In this document: one piece after another, positions 12,101 to 24,417 of the stretch
Position numbering within the stretch: the first letter of the stretch is position 1
Layout: each line of letters begins with the position of its first letter
Source of the DNA: Trema orientale
Lineage: Eukaryota; Streptophyta; Magnoliopsida; Rosales; Cannabaceae
Direction of reading: 5' to 3'
DNA: 64,000 bases
NCBI GenBank assembly: GCA_002914845.1
Contig: JXTC01000387.1
Coordinates: forward strand, 62,001 to 126,000
The notes under the pieces: model-generated
The model's input: the letters and a program-made list of their open reading frames with translations, nothing else
What the model was told of the DNA's origin: nothing
The model's database searches: none
Translations under genes and position numbers: made by a program

Positions 12101-13544
12101 GTAAACCATCTAACTAGACCAATATATACAGTTACGCTATTATCCTTGCCTTATTCTAATCATATTCCTATTATATTTATCTATTTCTTTTTGTTTTTGT
12201 TTTCGATTTCTGTTTTTTCACAATCACCTAAAAGAGTTTCAGCACCTGTTACATTTTTAGGTGCTTTTTGGCATTAAATCGGATGAAGCATGAATTTCTG
12301 ATTCTGCAAGAAAAGTTCGATCTTATTTGTCAGGTACTGTAATTTTCAATTGTAGTCCTCAATTCTCTCTCTATCCTCTCACACAACTCTTTGTCCATTT
12401 TACTTACTAAGGATGCAGAATATAAGCAACTTTTCCTCCCTTTTTGTTTAAATTAATGTATGTGATCTTGGCTGCTTGTGGGGTTCTAATGGGAGATGGA
12501 AATGGAATAAACTGCTTTAAACCATTCAGCTGATTTAGGTTATAATTTCGTGGGGTTCCATTGTTTATAAGTTATTGGACAGTCCCTACAACAATATATT
12601 TTTTCTTGACATGATTAGAATATATACTATGCTGATTGGGCATGGCTGATTTGATTAGAAAACAATGTTGGAGCTTTCTTTGTGAAATACTTAACCCAAA
12701 ATTAGAATACCTTACCAATGCCATGGTGAAGTCTTGCTCTTTCCTCTGTTATTCACTTCACTTGTCACTCCAATCCCTTTTGCCGGTCTTTTGAACTATG
12801 AGCCATTACCTCATATCTTAGTTGGATGCTTTCCATTCTTGATTGATCGTATAATCTGAGTAATTAGTCTTGTATTTCATTCTGTTTCCATTTGTGAGGA
12901 AAGGTTTCTTAATTTCCATTACTCTATTATTCGAATATTTTGTAATTCATTCTGATGCTGCGTTGATAACTATAATTTTTTTTTTTTCTTTCTTCTTTCT
13001 TCTCATCTTGCTTCTCTCTTCTTTTGGGTACTGCATCACTACAGAAGAAAAAATTTAATATTTTATGTGTGCATGCTCGCATGTTTGTGCATTTTTGGGG
13101 GCAGTCTAGTGTCCATGCATGTATCTGTTACACGTGAAATTATAAATAACCTCTAATACTCTGCGGCTCTTCCGTTTGACATCTGACTTTTTTATGATAT
13201 TAAAGGATCTCTCTCTCTTTATTTATTTAGCAATTGATTAGACCTCTGGTTTATTCTAATACAAAAGCTTTTAAAGTACCCTGAAAAATTCTTGATAAGT
13301 AAATTGTTATCTTCTTGCTGCATTACACCTATGAACTCATGTTCTGAGATAATGTCATAATGGCTCATTTTCCCCTCATTTATGTCCTACCAATCTCCCC
13401 TTCCCGTCTTATTTATTTATTTATTGATTTTCAGTTTCGCTGCATTACGTGGAAATCTTTTTTTCTTCCCTAAAGTTCTTATTCTTATTTTATCTGATGC
13501 AGCTTGAGAGGAGAATCTACTCTGCTGAACCGGGAGAGGTTTGA
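9189..13544 (+). CDS. Pseudo-histidine phosphotransfer (AHP-like) protein, seven exons, probable frameshift in exon 4
   Basis: Exons: 9189-9251, 9795-9925, 10035-10093, 10913-10971, 11144-11215, 12261-12333, 13503-13544, all with GT-AG borders. HPt proteins relay phosphate from cytokinin-type hybrid kinases to response regulators. The order fits AHPs: helical N-terminus (MALREVLRQQ), TLRTLTQALDQ, then HCLKIKGS, then GDLRQAI, MKHEFLILQEKF and the end LERRIYSAEPGEV. In AHPs the phospho-His stands three residues before the KG of HQ(F/L)KGS; here that position is Leu, so it cannot accept phosphate and would act like AHP6, as a brake, if made. The exons sum to 499 nt, one base over a multiple of three. 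Exon 4 reads IGEKF in the incoming frame and ARISQMH in the frame needed by exon 5. An extra A near 10951, a different acceptor (AG|G near 10958) or an assembly error could explain this. The expected length is about 165 residues. Confidence 0.75.
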
Positions 13545-15898
13545 AATCTGAACTCTTAAGTGCGACGTGCGTTGTTGTCTTGAAAGGAATTTTAGGATGT
13601 GTAATGGGCTGTTTAAATCTAGCAGTAGCTTATGAAAACTTACTATTTTCCTGTTGTGTTTGGAGATGAAAACTGCTCTTCTCCTTTATGGTGTCAAGTA
13701 ATCTAAAGACTTATTCTAATTTTGAAGTTATGGTTACCCTATTTCCTGCTATATGCAATTTCTTCTTCATCTTATTATGTATCTATTGTTTGCTGTAAGT
13801 GCTAAGACTCGAGTTAAATGCTTTAGAAGGAAATCCACACACAAACGTAGATACTATATTGAGTGTTTCTTCTCCAATGGCCATACTTGTATAGAATAAG
13901 CTTGGCATGTCCAGTATAGCTGTATAGGGATTATAAATTTCGCTTTCGATTTTGTTGCTCTAAATATGCACAGGTTGAACTTGTTGAGATCATGGAAAGT
14001 TTGTATCAATTCAATTTCTATGAAGTCATGGCAATTTGATTTGAAAGTATTTTGCCGAACTAAGTAGAATCGAGCGATCATCGGTTTGGTTTGTAGGAGT
14101 CGTGATTGTCTAATCTCGTTCGTTTGTTACTTTGGATTCTTGGATTCCAACCAATTAGTTGCGCAACGGTTGAGATTCTACAATGACAGTTGTTTTTAGC
14201 ATTTCTTTTCTGCCTTTCATTTTCAGGAGCTGTACTTTCCAACTTTGATAATATCCTTCTGGTGTTGAACCGTGTGTGTGTGTGTGAGTGTGTGTTTTTT
14301 TATTTTTAATTTTTAATTTTTTATTTGTTATTATCATACCAGTACCTGGATTCCGATGCAAGTTTTAAAGAATGATAGGTTTCATTTTGTCTTAATTTTT
14401 AGTTTGATCAAGATAAAATTAAACTCAAGCCACTAGAGATATATGTATAGACACCACCTATACATACGTGCGAAAAAGATGAGCTACATTTAAATAAGAC
14501 AACCACAACAAATAAAGGGGAAAAAAAATGACATTTTAATACAAGGATTACGGTACGTACATAATACTGAATGTGCCATATGATCGGTAAAAAAAATATT
14601 GTTTTTGTTACGATAATGATTGGGTTAAGTACTAGCATTGACCCTTAAAATATTTCCCACATATCTTATAGCGAAGCTAGTGCTATTAAAGCCACCCTTT
14701 AACGAACAAAAAATTCAAAAATTTACATAATCAACTTTGCCCTTTGGGTTTTCATTTGAAAAAAAAAAAAAATCGAATATTTAAGAAGTTGAACCTTTGA
14801 CTTTGGGTTTCTTTCAGATTTCCATTGATCAGCACAAGTTTTTTTGAACAAGAAAATTGATCAACACAGGTTAAAATGACTCGACGAACATCCAAATTTA
14901 TCGTCCTAGACACTATAAAACTAAACCAAATAAATATAAACCTGCAAAACGTTGACAAAATAAGGTAAACTATATTTATATCATGTTTGACTGCTTAAAT
15001 AAGCAGTATTAAAATTGGTCAGTTATTAGAATTTATATGTATTTAGTTGATTTATTTTATTTTATTTTTTTCCGTGAAGAGTTCTTTGGTGTTTGTGGAT
15101 GATAAAATTGCGTTTGATTCATTAATTTTGATCACGTTGAACAGTGGGGAATTTGAAAAAGAGAGAGGAAAAACAAATCCACATTCAGTGCTTGGATTGT
15201 AATTTGCCAAAAATACAAGTGTTTGTTTCTGCAGAAGGGTGAAAAAACAAGATTGAATAGGTATAGTCCCAAGATATTTTGCCTTTGGATTTCCCATCCA
15301 TTAGTAATAAAAACGATCCTAAAAAATTAGTTATAGTGGCTCCTTAAATTACCAAAAGGGTCTACTTTATGGCATCCCAATATTCAAATTCATCACTGAA
15401 CTAAATATTGTGCCAAATAAATACTACACTTACTATGTATACTAGCAACAGAAAATATGGTTTACTCGCTCCATCTGTATATGCTTAAGGAAACTTTTTC
15501 TTATTTATTTTTTCCCTCTTCTGGGATGGTTGTGGTTAAGTAACTTGGTAAAAATTATATTCTATTCTTACATGTCTTAAAAAAAAAACAAAAGTGAAAG
15601 CCATAAATAAAACTTTGTGAGCATGAAATGTGAATTGTTAAGCACTTGGTACTGCAGTGCTTTGTTGACGTGACATAAGTGGAGACCACTGTCTACCCAT
15701 TCTTCTCTAAATTTCCAAATAATGCAAGTTAGTTGCCATTGCAGTACTGGTACCATCATTAATGGTCCAACCAACTCTGATCAAATGACTTGAAAAATCA
15801 GGTGAATCAAAAAGACATGTGGAATAGTGTTCTTAGCTTAGTATGTTTTCTATTCAATCTTTTACAGTGCACTTAATAACTGTGACATTTTTCTACTC
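13545..15898. other. Intergenic DNA between HPt-like and IQM genes
   Basis: This contains the 3' UTR of the first gene, a (TG)n microsatellite at about 14272-14295, and AT-rich DNA without recognisable exons. A good acceptor (TTTTACAG, ending 15867) lies just before the IQM start codon, so a 5'-UTR exon of the IQM gene may lie somewhere upstream. Confidence 0.55.
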
Positions 15899-18800
15899 AT
15901 GACTGAGATTCCTCTAGGCTGCTGCCATGATGTGGGATCAAAGGCCATGAATTCTCAGAACATAACGAATGGCGAAGAATCAACGGCTGCAGTTAAGTTG
16001 CAGAAAGTTTACAGGAGTTACCGTACCAGGCGCCGGTTAGCAGACTCAGCTGTGGTTGCTGAAGAGTTATGGTATGTGAGACTTTGACCATTATCAAACT
16101 TTTTCTCATTCTCTGTTTATTTTTTATTATGTTACTGAAAATGATGTATTTGTAAAATGTTTGGATTGGAGGTGGCAAGCTATAAATTATGCGAGGCTGA
16201 ATTACAGTACTGTTTCGTTTTTCGATTACCATAAATCTGAAACTGCAGCCTCAAGGTGGAGTAGGATCAGCCTGATTGCTTCAAAGGCATGTTGCTTACT
16301 TCTTATAGGATCTACAAGTTTCTTCTTTGCGTCTTTGTCTTTCTGAGGCTAAGAGAGAGACATAATTAAGTATCTTTTCGTGTAATGTGCTTGTTTTTTT
16401 CAGATTGGAAAAGGACTAAGCGAGGATTCAAAGGCACAAAAATTAGCTTTCCAACATTGGATTGAAGCCGTAAGCTTGTAACTAAATTGATAGTTCTTTT
16501 TATGTGATACCTCTAGTTTCTCATTAATCTGGTTACAATTACTACTCTTTTTCATTGTAATTGACGATTAACGATGATGATTTGTTGCAGATAGATCCAA
16601 GACATCGCTATGGCCACAATCTGACCTTTTACTATGAAGAGTGGTGTAGAAGAGATGCAGAGCAGCCATTTTTCTACTGGTTTGTACACTTCTTTCACTG
16701 GAATTCTGTGTACTTTTCTTTTCTGCCATGTAGATAGATAATAGTGTAATAGTAGAACTATACTATTTCAAGTTCTGATTCGCAAAAATAAGTCTCTCCA
16801 GAAGACGAACTATAGAGGAGCATTTTGCATTTAAGAAACGAAAAGTAACATATTAAGGCCTCACAGATGAACAATGGTCTGCATCAAAAAGAGCAAAACT
16901 GAAGGGACTGGTCAGAATTTAGACTGCTTTGATCAAAGACGCTTGTTCCTTAAGATCATATTAGTGCCAGTTCAGTGCAACTTATCTTTTGCATGTTCTC
17001 CGTCTTGTTTTGCCTTTTCTTATCGTGAAGTGGTGATACCATACCATCGTTAACCTGTCATGGTTTCGGCTTTTTAGAACATATTACTATAACAAAGACT
17101 AGAACACCAAAATGTTTCCACTATCTGCAACAGATTTGGAGTTATATTGGGAGATGAAAAATTTTAGAAAGGTCTGCAAACTTGAAATGATTCCATAGAA
17201 CAGAAGATCGTCTAGAAGGACAAAACCTGGTGCAATGTAGTTCTGCTTGTCCTACAGTATCAGGATAAGGGAATAGAAAATTCTCACACGAAAAAAATTC
17301 CCTAACACAAAAAAGCGTGTCATTTGATTTGACATCACACTTGAAAATTCACTGCACTGCATTCAAGCTCATCACCTCATGCTCCTTTACAAGCTCCAAC
17401 TGTGCATCAAGCATAACCAAAATGGAAAAGAACAAGTAAACTACCATAAAAATGTTAGTCTGATGCATTTCATTATGTATCTTCACACACATGCATTAGT
17501 CCACCGGCGCATCTTTGATTTCTGTCGATTTAACCTTTTAGGTAGGGGGGGAAAAAAAAAATGTTCCAACTGAGTGAAACCTAGTGTGAAGGAGAGATAT
17601 GTACAAAATAAAGAGTTCAGGTTGGTTGCTTTAAAACGTGTTGTCTGTCCAAAGAATCCTCATGAAAGGTTACAAAAGTTAAATATTCTTTTATTTGCCC
17701 TGCAGCCCACCAAAATATTCAATCCTGTTACGTACTAAAACAATGTGTTGCTGAAACATCTGTATATTTCTTTTGTGCAGGTTGGACGTTGGAGATGGAA
17801 ATAAGCTTGATCTGAAAGAATGCCCAAGATCAAGGCTACTAGAAGAATGCATCAAATATCTTGGACCGGTACCAAAAGCCAACATATCAAACATCTAAGA
17901 GACCAAAATTCAATATCAAAAGAAAGTCCAATTATTATAGCAGTTGAGGCAAAGAAATTTTAAGCTATGAAATGATGACCATTTTGTCCTCTGGGAGTTG
18001 GTTAAGCCAGGTTTTAACCAAAAGTTACACTATATACTACATATTTCATGTACTCTACACCCACAATTGATGATCTAATGACGTGTAATGAAAAACGAGC
18101 CTGCAAAAACTAATTTTTAATCAATGCGCTTAGGCTTCTCCTCAATAGGTATAGAGGATGAACCAATCACATCAAAGAACTTGCTTATGATGTATATCCA
18201 TTCTGCACAGTTTACTTCTAGATGAAACACTTAACTAAGAGCACAATCCCTGTATGTAGGTATTCTTCAATTCTGATTCATTTTAGTCTGTATCCAGTTA
18301 TTTTAAGTTCTCTGATGTTCTTCGTAATTTTCTTCATGAAATAAGCAAGAGAGAGAATTCTACGAGTACATCATTACTGAAGGAAAGATGGTGCACAAAC
18401 TAACTGGAAATCTCCTCGATACTAAGCAAGGGAAGCAAAGCACAAAATGGATTTTTGTAATGAGTACCAGCAGGAAACTTTATGTTGGTGAGGTATGAAT
18501 TAAGGTCCCATATTATTCGTTGGGAGATTTTCCTATTTCCGGAAAAGTGATGCTTTATCTCTATTCCTTTTTCCAGAAAAAGAAGGGTTCATTTCATCAT
18601 TCCAGCTTCCTTGCAGGAGGAGCCACCTTGTCTGCAGGAAGGCTCATGGCAGAATATGGAAAAGTCAAGGTACAATTAGTAAAATCCATATGGTTAACTG
18701 TTTGATAGGTTTTTTCATAATGCCAAATTCGAAATGCTGGCAAAAATAGTAGATCAAGTCTAAATTCTAGAAGAGAAAGAGTGCCTAAAACACTGCAGTT

Positions 18801-20229
18801 GAAAATTGACAAATAATACTAAAATCTCTAATCATTCTCTAGTTAGTGGCTGAAACTAATCTATTTTTAGGCTTTTAAATCTAATTGTTCGGTTGTTTTG
18901 TTATGGATGTCATAAGCTTTTGAGCGATCTTAGGTTAAATTACACTTGCATTGGATGAGACAGTCAAGACATCAGCTCCAGTTTCAACAATGATGTGTTT
19001 AGCAAATGCAAGGGATGGCTGACTGTTTAAGAACTGTTGCTCTATTGAGAAGTGATGTTGTGGTCCAGGTTATTTTGAAAAAGCTCTTAGGATCAGCCAA
19101 AAAGTGAAAATCATGAAAAACTTCATGCTATTTTGGATACAATAAAATGACATGCACAGAGTCAGGGTGAGGTCTTGGATAATGAACATGCTCAAGTATA
19201 TTTATCACGTAAGGAATGTGAAAGAACTGAATAAATAGATATTGTTTCAATTTTCTTGCATAATAACAAAACTTCATATGGTCACAACGAAGTTGTTACT
19301 GTGCAAAAAGAATTATAGCATGGTTTTTTTTATTATTATTTCAGTCGTCTAATTAAGATGACACATCAACATACATGAAACTTGAGGGTATAACTATTTT
19401 CCATACTTTGATCTTGTGACTTCAGTCTGTATCAGCGTACAGTGGACATTACCGTCCTACTGATAAGAACCTTAGCAGCTTCCTCACCTTCCTTAAGGAG
19501 AATGGTGTCAACCTTGATGGAGTTCAGGTATGAACTCACATGTATTGTCATCTGTAAAATGAGCTAAGAAGTCAACATGGATATAATTAAGACAGGCAGT
19601 TGAAATCTTGAAAGAATAGTGGGGAGCAGAATACAAGATTTATGACCTTGTTCCGCTGCTTCTCACTTTTAGACGTCCTCTATATCATGACTGGTACAAA
19701 TGGAAGGACATTGATATTTACTTCTTCATATTCTCTGCACTTTACTACAATTCAGGTAATGTCTCGCATTGAGGATAATGAGGACTGTGATATTAGCAAG
19801 TCAGCTCGACAAGGATATACATTACAGCACATAAAAGATTTTGGCTCACCTTCACTCCATGCCCCAGGGGAGGCCGAAAAGGAACAACATTCTGAATCAT
19901 GTAAATCAGGACAAGCAAGCAGAATTAGCAGTTATAAAAGAACCTTATCGAGTAATCTCCATAACCCTCAAACAAAGGTACCGAAAAAAGAGATATTGCA
20001 GAGGATCAAGTCCAGGAAAGAAGCAAAATCCTACCAATTAGGCGAGCAACTATCTTTGAAATGGTCAACCGGAGCCGGGCCAAGAATTGGGTGTGTGGCA
20101 GATTACCCCCTGAAGTTGAGGGTACAAGCACTGGAGTTTGTCAACCTCTCACCAATGGTACCCCTTGTAGCATCAGCAAGAGAACCTTCGCCAAATTCCA
20201 CGTCGTATACATTTTGCAGGATAATGTGA
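15899..20229 (+). CDS. IQ-motif calmodulin-binding protein, IQM family
   Basis: Nine coding exons: 15899-16071, 16172-16286, 16404-16469, 16591-16679, 17781-17868, 18346-18492, 18577-18669, 19426-19527, 19756-20229. They join in frame to 448 residues. One IQ motif (residues 31-47, [12 protein letters not shown]) should bind calmodulin without calcium. The family core follows: [58 protein letters not shown], then [29 protein letters not shown], and near the C-terminus [19 protein letters not shown] and VNLSP. Arabidopsis IQMs act in stomatal, hormone and stress responses; which paralogue this is I cannot say. The N-terminus before the IQ motif is only 30 residues, shorter than in IQM1, so an upstream coding exon is possible, though the ATG at 15899 follows a splice acceptor. 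Intron 2 uses a GC donor (AAG|GCATGT). Confidence 0.92.
16287..16403 (+). other. GC-AG intron in the IQM gene
   Basis: The border is TCAAAG|GCATGT ... TTTTTTTCAG|ATTGG. No GT close by keeps the frame into the conserved IGKGLS block, so the rare GC donor must be used. The donor otherwise matches consensus (AG before, TGT after). Confidence 0.8.
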
Positions 20230-21169
20230 GCTGAAGTTGCTGGATTTTCATTCTTAAGAGTCAGCAGCATGACATTGAATACTTTTCTATGTTGTAAATT
20301 TCTTCCTTTTCCTCGTCATCTCAATCAATTGTTCATATTCCCGGCCACTAGTTTTCTTGCATTCCCATTTTTGTAAGATGAGTTTAATAAACAGTTTAAG
20401 TGATATTTTCCTCCTACTGGTGAAGTACTGAGATGCTATCTCATCAAATACTTATCCTTTCCTAGCATTCCTATCTTACTTCCCCCTCGAAGTCCTACAA
20501 AAGCACAAATTTATTTAAGTTTCCAAAATTTAACAAATACAAACAGTCAGCCCAGTTAAGACCTGATACAGATTATTTTGTTGAGAATGATTTAGTGACT
20601 CACTAAAAGGTAATATCTCTTGTTCTTAAATTCAGTCCAGCTACATCCTGTACCGTTCTCATGGCTTTTCCTTTGATTTTCTTATAAATTGTACACCATA
20701 CCTCATTTTGGCCTCAGCACATATGAGCCGAGGCATGCTCTGCGTGAGTTCTTTGCTAATGCACTCCAAGTTTGCAATTTAGAGATGGCCAACATGCCTA
20801 ACCAAGTCCATTCTCCACCTACATGAAAATCAAGCAACTCAGAAACAACAAACTTGCTCTAAAGTTCACGCTGAAGGATAGGATCAGAATGGCCCAGCAT
20901 CTCTCCATCTCTCTTTCTAAAAGGTCAAGGGAACAAAAGAAAAACTCAAGTATTCCAGAAGACTAAACCAGACTCCTAAAAAAGAGGGGGGGGAAAAACA
21001 CTCACTCTACCCAAGTTTAAATACTCACAAGACTACTCAATTCCTGCTCAATCCTGCAAGTCCTTCCATGAATCGCCTTACTGAATATTGAATCATATAA
21101 ACTCGAGCAAAAGCAGGCACAAAACCAGCACATGTAAACTCTACGGTAAATCATTAACAACCATTAATC
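20230..21169. other. 3' UTR of IQM gene and convergent intergenic space
   Basis: The first 120 bases after the stop are presumably the IQM 3' UTR (TTAATAAACAG at 20384-20394 could supply a poly(A) signal). No further exon or repeat is recognisable up to the Harbinger MITE. Confidence 0.5.
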
Positions 21170-21172
21170 TTA

Positions 21173-21387
21173 GGCCATGTTTACTAATCATAATGGATAG
21201 TAAAAGGAATGGAAATCAGAGTAGTGTTTTCCTTTTCCATCCATTCATGTGTTTACTTGCCCATTTGAGGCACAAATTTTGGAGAATCCTTCGCATAGTT
21301 AAATTGAAAGTGGATAGACTCAATTTTTGATTCATTCTCATTCCTTCCATTTATGTTTCTTCTCATTACAGATTAGTAAACATGTCC
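21173..21387. mobile_element. Tourist-like (PIF/Harbinger) MITE, 215 bp
   Basis: The terminal inverted repeats GGCCATGTTTACTAATC and (reverse complement of the right end) GGACATGTTTACTAATC differ at one base. TTA stands on both sides (21170-21172 and 21388-21390), the 3-bp target duplication of PIF/Harbinger elements. The inside is AT-rich and non-coding. Confidence 0.88.
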
Positions 21388-21390
21388 TTA

Positions 21391-22465
21391 ATTGTAAAGC
21401 AGTCCAGAAAACCAAATTCCTTTCCCAAATTACCTCAAACATTTAGAGAGCATATTCATCCATATTGTCAGTTTGAATTCACATACAAATGGTTGTATGT
21501 GTAGAGATCAGGATGAAACCCAGATGTGATGTTATTCCCATGGACAAGGGAGAGCCCATCTTGAGGTTATTCGAGGACAAAAACAGTGGGTTGTAGTACA
21601 AAGGGATTTATTTATATGGATCTTGACCAAAGAAATGCATTAGGAAGAAGAAATAGATGTTTTCCTATTGTCAATTGTGGCATAGTGCAAGCAAAACCCC
21701 AAAAAACGACATGCTTATGCAGCTTACTAAGGAACTTCTAGCAATGCAAATATGTTCGCTATTCTAATTTTCTTCACGTCGTATTACAGAAACCATATGT
21801 TTGTCTGCATACCTTTTGTTAAATATGGCAAACTCTTATGTTTTTGTCGAGCATGTGTCGCGTGCTAAGGCATGACGCGTAAATAGAGGAAAAAAACAAT
21901 TTCTTAGTCAACGATTGTTATGACACATCATTGCAGACGTATTTACATGTCGTATTCTTTCACTTTCATTTTGTTATTGCAACCTCAGCGCTTTAAGCAA
22001 AAACTAAATAAATAACTCCAGGATCTCGATTAAGGTTGACCCGTCTTTGGATCTTGATTAAGAGGAAAATTGATTTTGAAGGACATATTGTTGTTATTCT
22101 TGAAACTTTCTGATAAACCAATTACATTATACATCAGTCTGAAAAATCAGATGCAACAAATATAGATATAGACTACCCAAATATCCAAAATTTTCTTCTT
22201 CTCATCAAGCAAAGGTGTAGAACGGTTTCTTTATGGATAAGATGAGGATAAAAAAGAACAAGAGGAAAACACAACAAACACTTGTCTCTATTCAATTATT
22301 TATACAGTAGGCCATACAAGAAGCCACTGAATGGTGATATTGTAGCTTACATACAAGTATGAGCCCACTGAATGATCCACATTCAGAAAGAGTCATTAAT
22401 TTCTTCAAAATATAAAACAGATAACATCGTCCTCACAGACCTACTTCCACAAAGTGGTAGACACT
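21391..22465. other. Intergenic DNA and 3' UTR of the copper chaperone
   Basis: No exon is seen. The last 150-250 bases, read on the minus strand, should be the 3' UTR of the copper chaperone gene. Two genes converge on this space. Confidence 0.5.
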
Positions 22466-24103
22466 TCAGGCAGCAGCAACAGTTTCTGCAGGCTTTGATT
22501 CGGTTTCTGTCGTCTTTGCTTCGGCCTCTGCTGGTTTTGCTTCGTCCTGCGCTGGCTTTGCTTCAGGTTCTGCCTCCCAGTAGGCAGTTTTCTTTCCGGT
22601 TTTTGAGACGGTTTGAAAAACTGTCTCTGGCTGTACATTGCCTGTCACTGTAACTTTCTGCTGCTCTATATCAACGTCATATGAATCCACACCTAACAAT
22701 GACAAAGAAAATCACCATTCACTATCAAGCAAAGATTACACAACAAGACTTAACTATATACTCATGAGTTTCCTGTCAATTATAAAAGTAATACGAAACA
22801 AGATTTCAACTACCAACAAGCAATTTGCAATTGAGATGACACGAATGATATTTTATCACAAGACGCTTATTCTCATGTTCGATAATTGATTTTCGTTTGA
22901 CCCAGCCTGAAAGGCTTGGGTAGATAAGAGGCAATCAAATCTCTGCACAAGTTTCTAAACCAATATTTATATCAGAGAAAAACTTCATCGATGGGAGCAG
23001 ACTTTCAGTCAAGTAAATACATTTTCAAATAAGACTATTAGTCATTCAGAGTACTAGTTGTCCAAATGAGTAAGCAGAGTATCTCGAACCATTTCTGCAA
23101 AGACCCTCGTGTCATGATGCAAAATTCTGGACAAAACAAGGCTATCTAACATTATCATAGCACAAAAATAATATCAAACAACAGAGACTCAAGGGCTGCA
23201 AGCCCACAACCAACCTTCCAATTTTCCAAGAACCCTTTTCACGGCACCAACACAGCCTTGACATGACATGCCAACCTTGAGGACAACGGTCTGCGGCAAG
23301 ACCAACTCGAATATCAGAATGGAGACCATCATAGAATTTAAGCAGAAGAAAGAAAAACACAAATCAATCAAATATCAGAATATATGTTCATTTAGTCGCA
23401 CCAATCAAAATATTAGAGGAAAAAAAAATGTTCTCTCAAGTTTGATTTGAAGTTCCAACAATCATAAACTCCGAAAGCTTGCACCCTTCAGACCAGAAAC
23501 ATCCTAACATTATGAATATTTCTACAAGAGTATTAAATTAAACTTAGTCCAATTTAATATTCACAATCAATTCCCTTTTTTTTTTTTCTTTCATCCCCTT
23601 AGACCGAAAAGAAAATTTTAATCAAATATGAGTATGTCTCTTTCTAGAAGTATGATTCCTAAAATTTCCAGAAACTTTTTTACTTGAAAAAAGAAGAAGA
23701 AGGGATTTTAGACAATAAAATTAAAAAAAAGTGTAAAAAACAGTGTAACCTCAAGAGAATATTCGAATTTCACCACCACACAATTCAACTTTTCATAATA
23801 GCCAGATAACATGCCTAAGTTCATTTTCTCCAACCCAAAATCCATAAATGCCTAAATTCAACCTTAAAAATAAAAAAAAATAAAAAAAGAAGAGGTGAAC
23901 AAAACGAAAACCATAAATCATCCAAAAAAATAACTTCAAAGGCCATGCTAATTAAAGCTAATAACTAAATAATCAAAGCCAGCAAAAGAAGAAGATCAAA
24001 TCTGGACCTTTTCTTACCCAAAAAAGATATCAAAAGGAAAATTAAGGAACAAAAACCAGAATCAGATAGAGAAGAAGAGAAGAAAATTGAGTACCTGAGT
24101 CAT
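22466..24103 (-). CDS. CCH: Copper chaperone, CCH/ATX1 type, with C-terminal extension
   Basis: Minus-strand exons 24103-24095 (only Met-Thr-Gln), 23290-23215 and 22692-22466 join in frame to 103 residues; introns are 804 and 522 bp, GT-AG. Residues 4-67 form one heavy-metal-associated domain: [12 protein letters not shown] with the Cu(I) ligands C13 and C16 in MxCxx[27 protein letters not shown] and the SKTGKK loop whose lysines help docking in ATX1 proteins. Residues 68-103 are a Glu/Ala/Lys/Pro-rich tail ([17 protein letters not shown]) as in plant CCH, which separates CCH from plain ATX1. The protein should carry cytosolic copper to P-type ATPases such as RAN1; the CCH tail has been linked to movement or to regulated docking. 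All ligands are intact. Confidence 0.93.
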
Positions 24104-24204
24104 GGTTCCGGATGAGAGAATTAGAGGGGGGTGAGAAAGGAGAAAAAGATAAATATGTATATGCTCAATTGAAATGAATATAACGGACTTAAATAATGGT
24201 GAGG

Positions 24205-24212
24205 TATTTATA
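24205..24212 (-). promoter_or_regulatory. TATA box of the copper chaperone gene
   Basis: On the minus strand TGTATAAATACC lies about 105 bp upstream of the start codon at 24103, a near-perfect plant TATA box. The leader between them is CT-rich. Confidence 0.7.
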
Positions 24213-24417
24213 CAGGAAACAAGTTGACGAACGAAGGCAGTTAAGGCAAAATAATACATTATTACTGTTATTATTAGGACATTAGGAATTGATTGGTTGG
24301 TCGGTTTGGTGGGTCGGGTAAGGGTTGGTGCGCGTGACTCAGATTCAGGTTCCGTAATGCACATTGTTGATTTATTTATTTATTTTTTTCAAATATCGCC
24401 CATGACGTTAAATAAAT

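Noticed and set aside
19642-19755. Upstream extension of the last IQM exon (TTG start at 19642)
   Set aside because: A clear acceptor TTCAG at 19755 begins the exon; the preceding sequence is intron.
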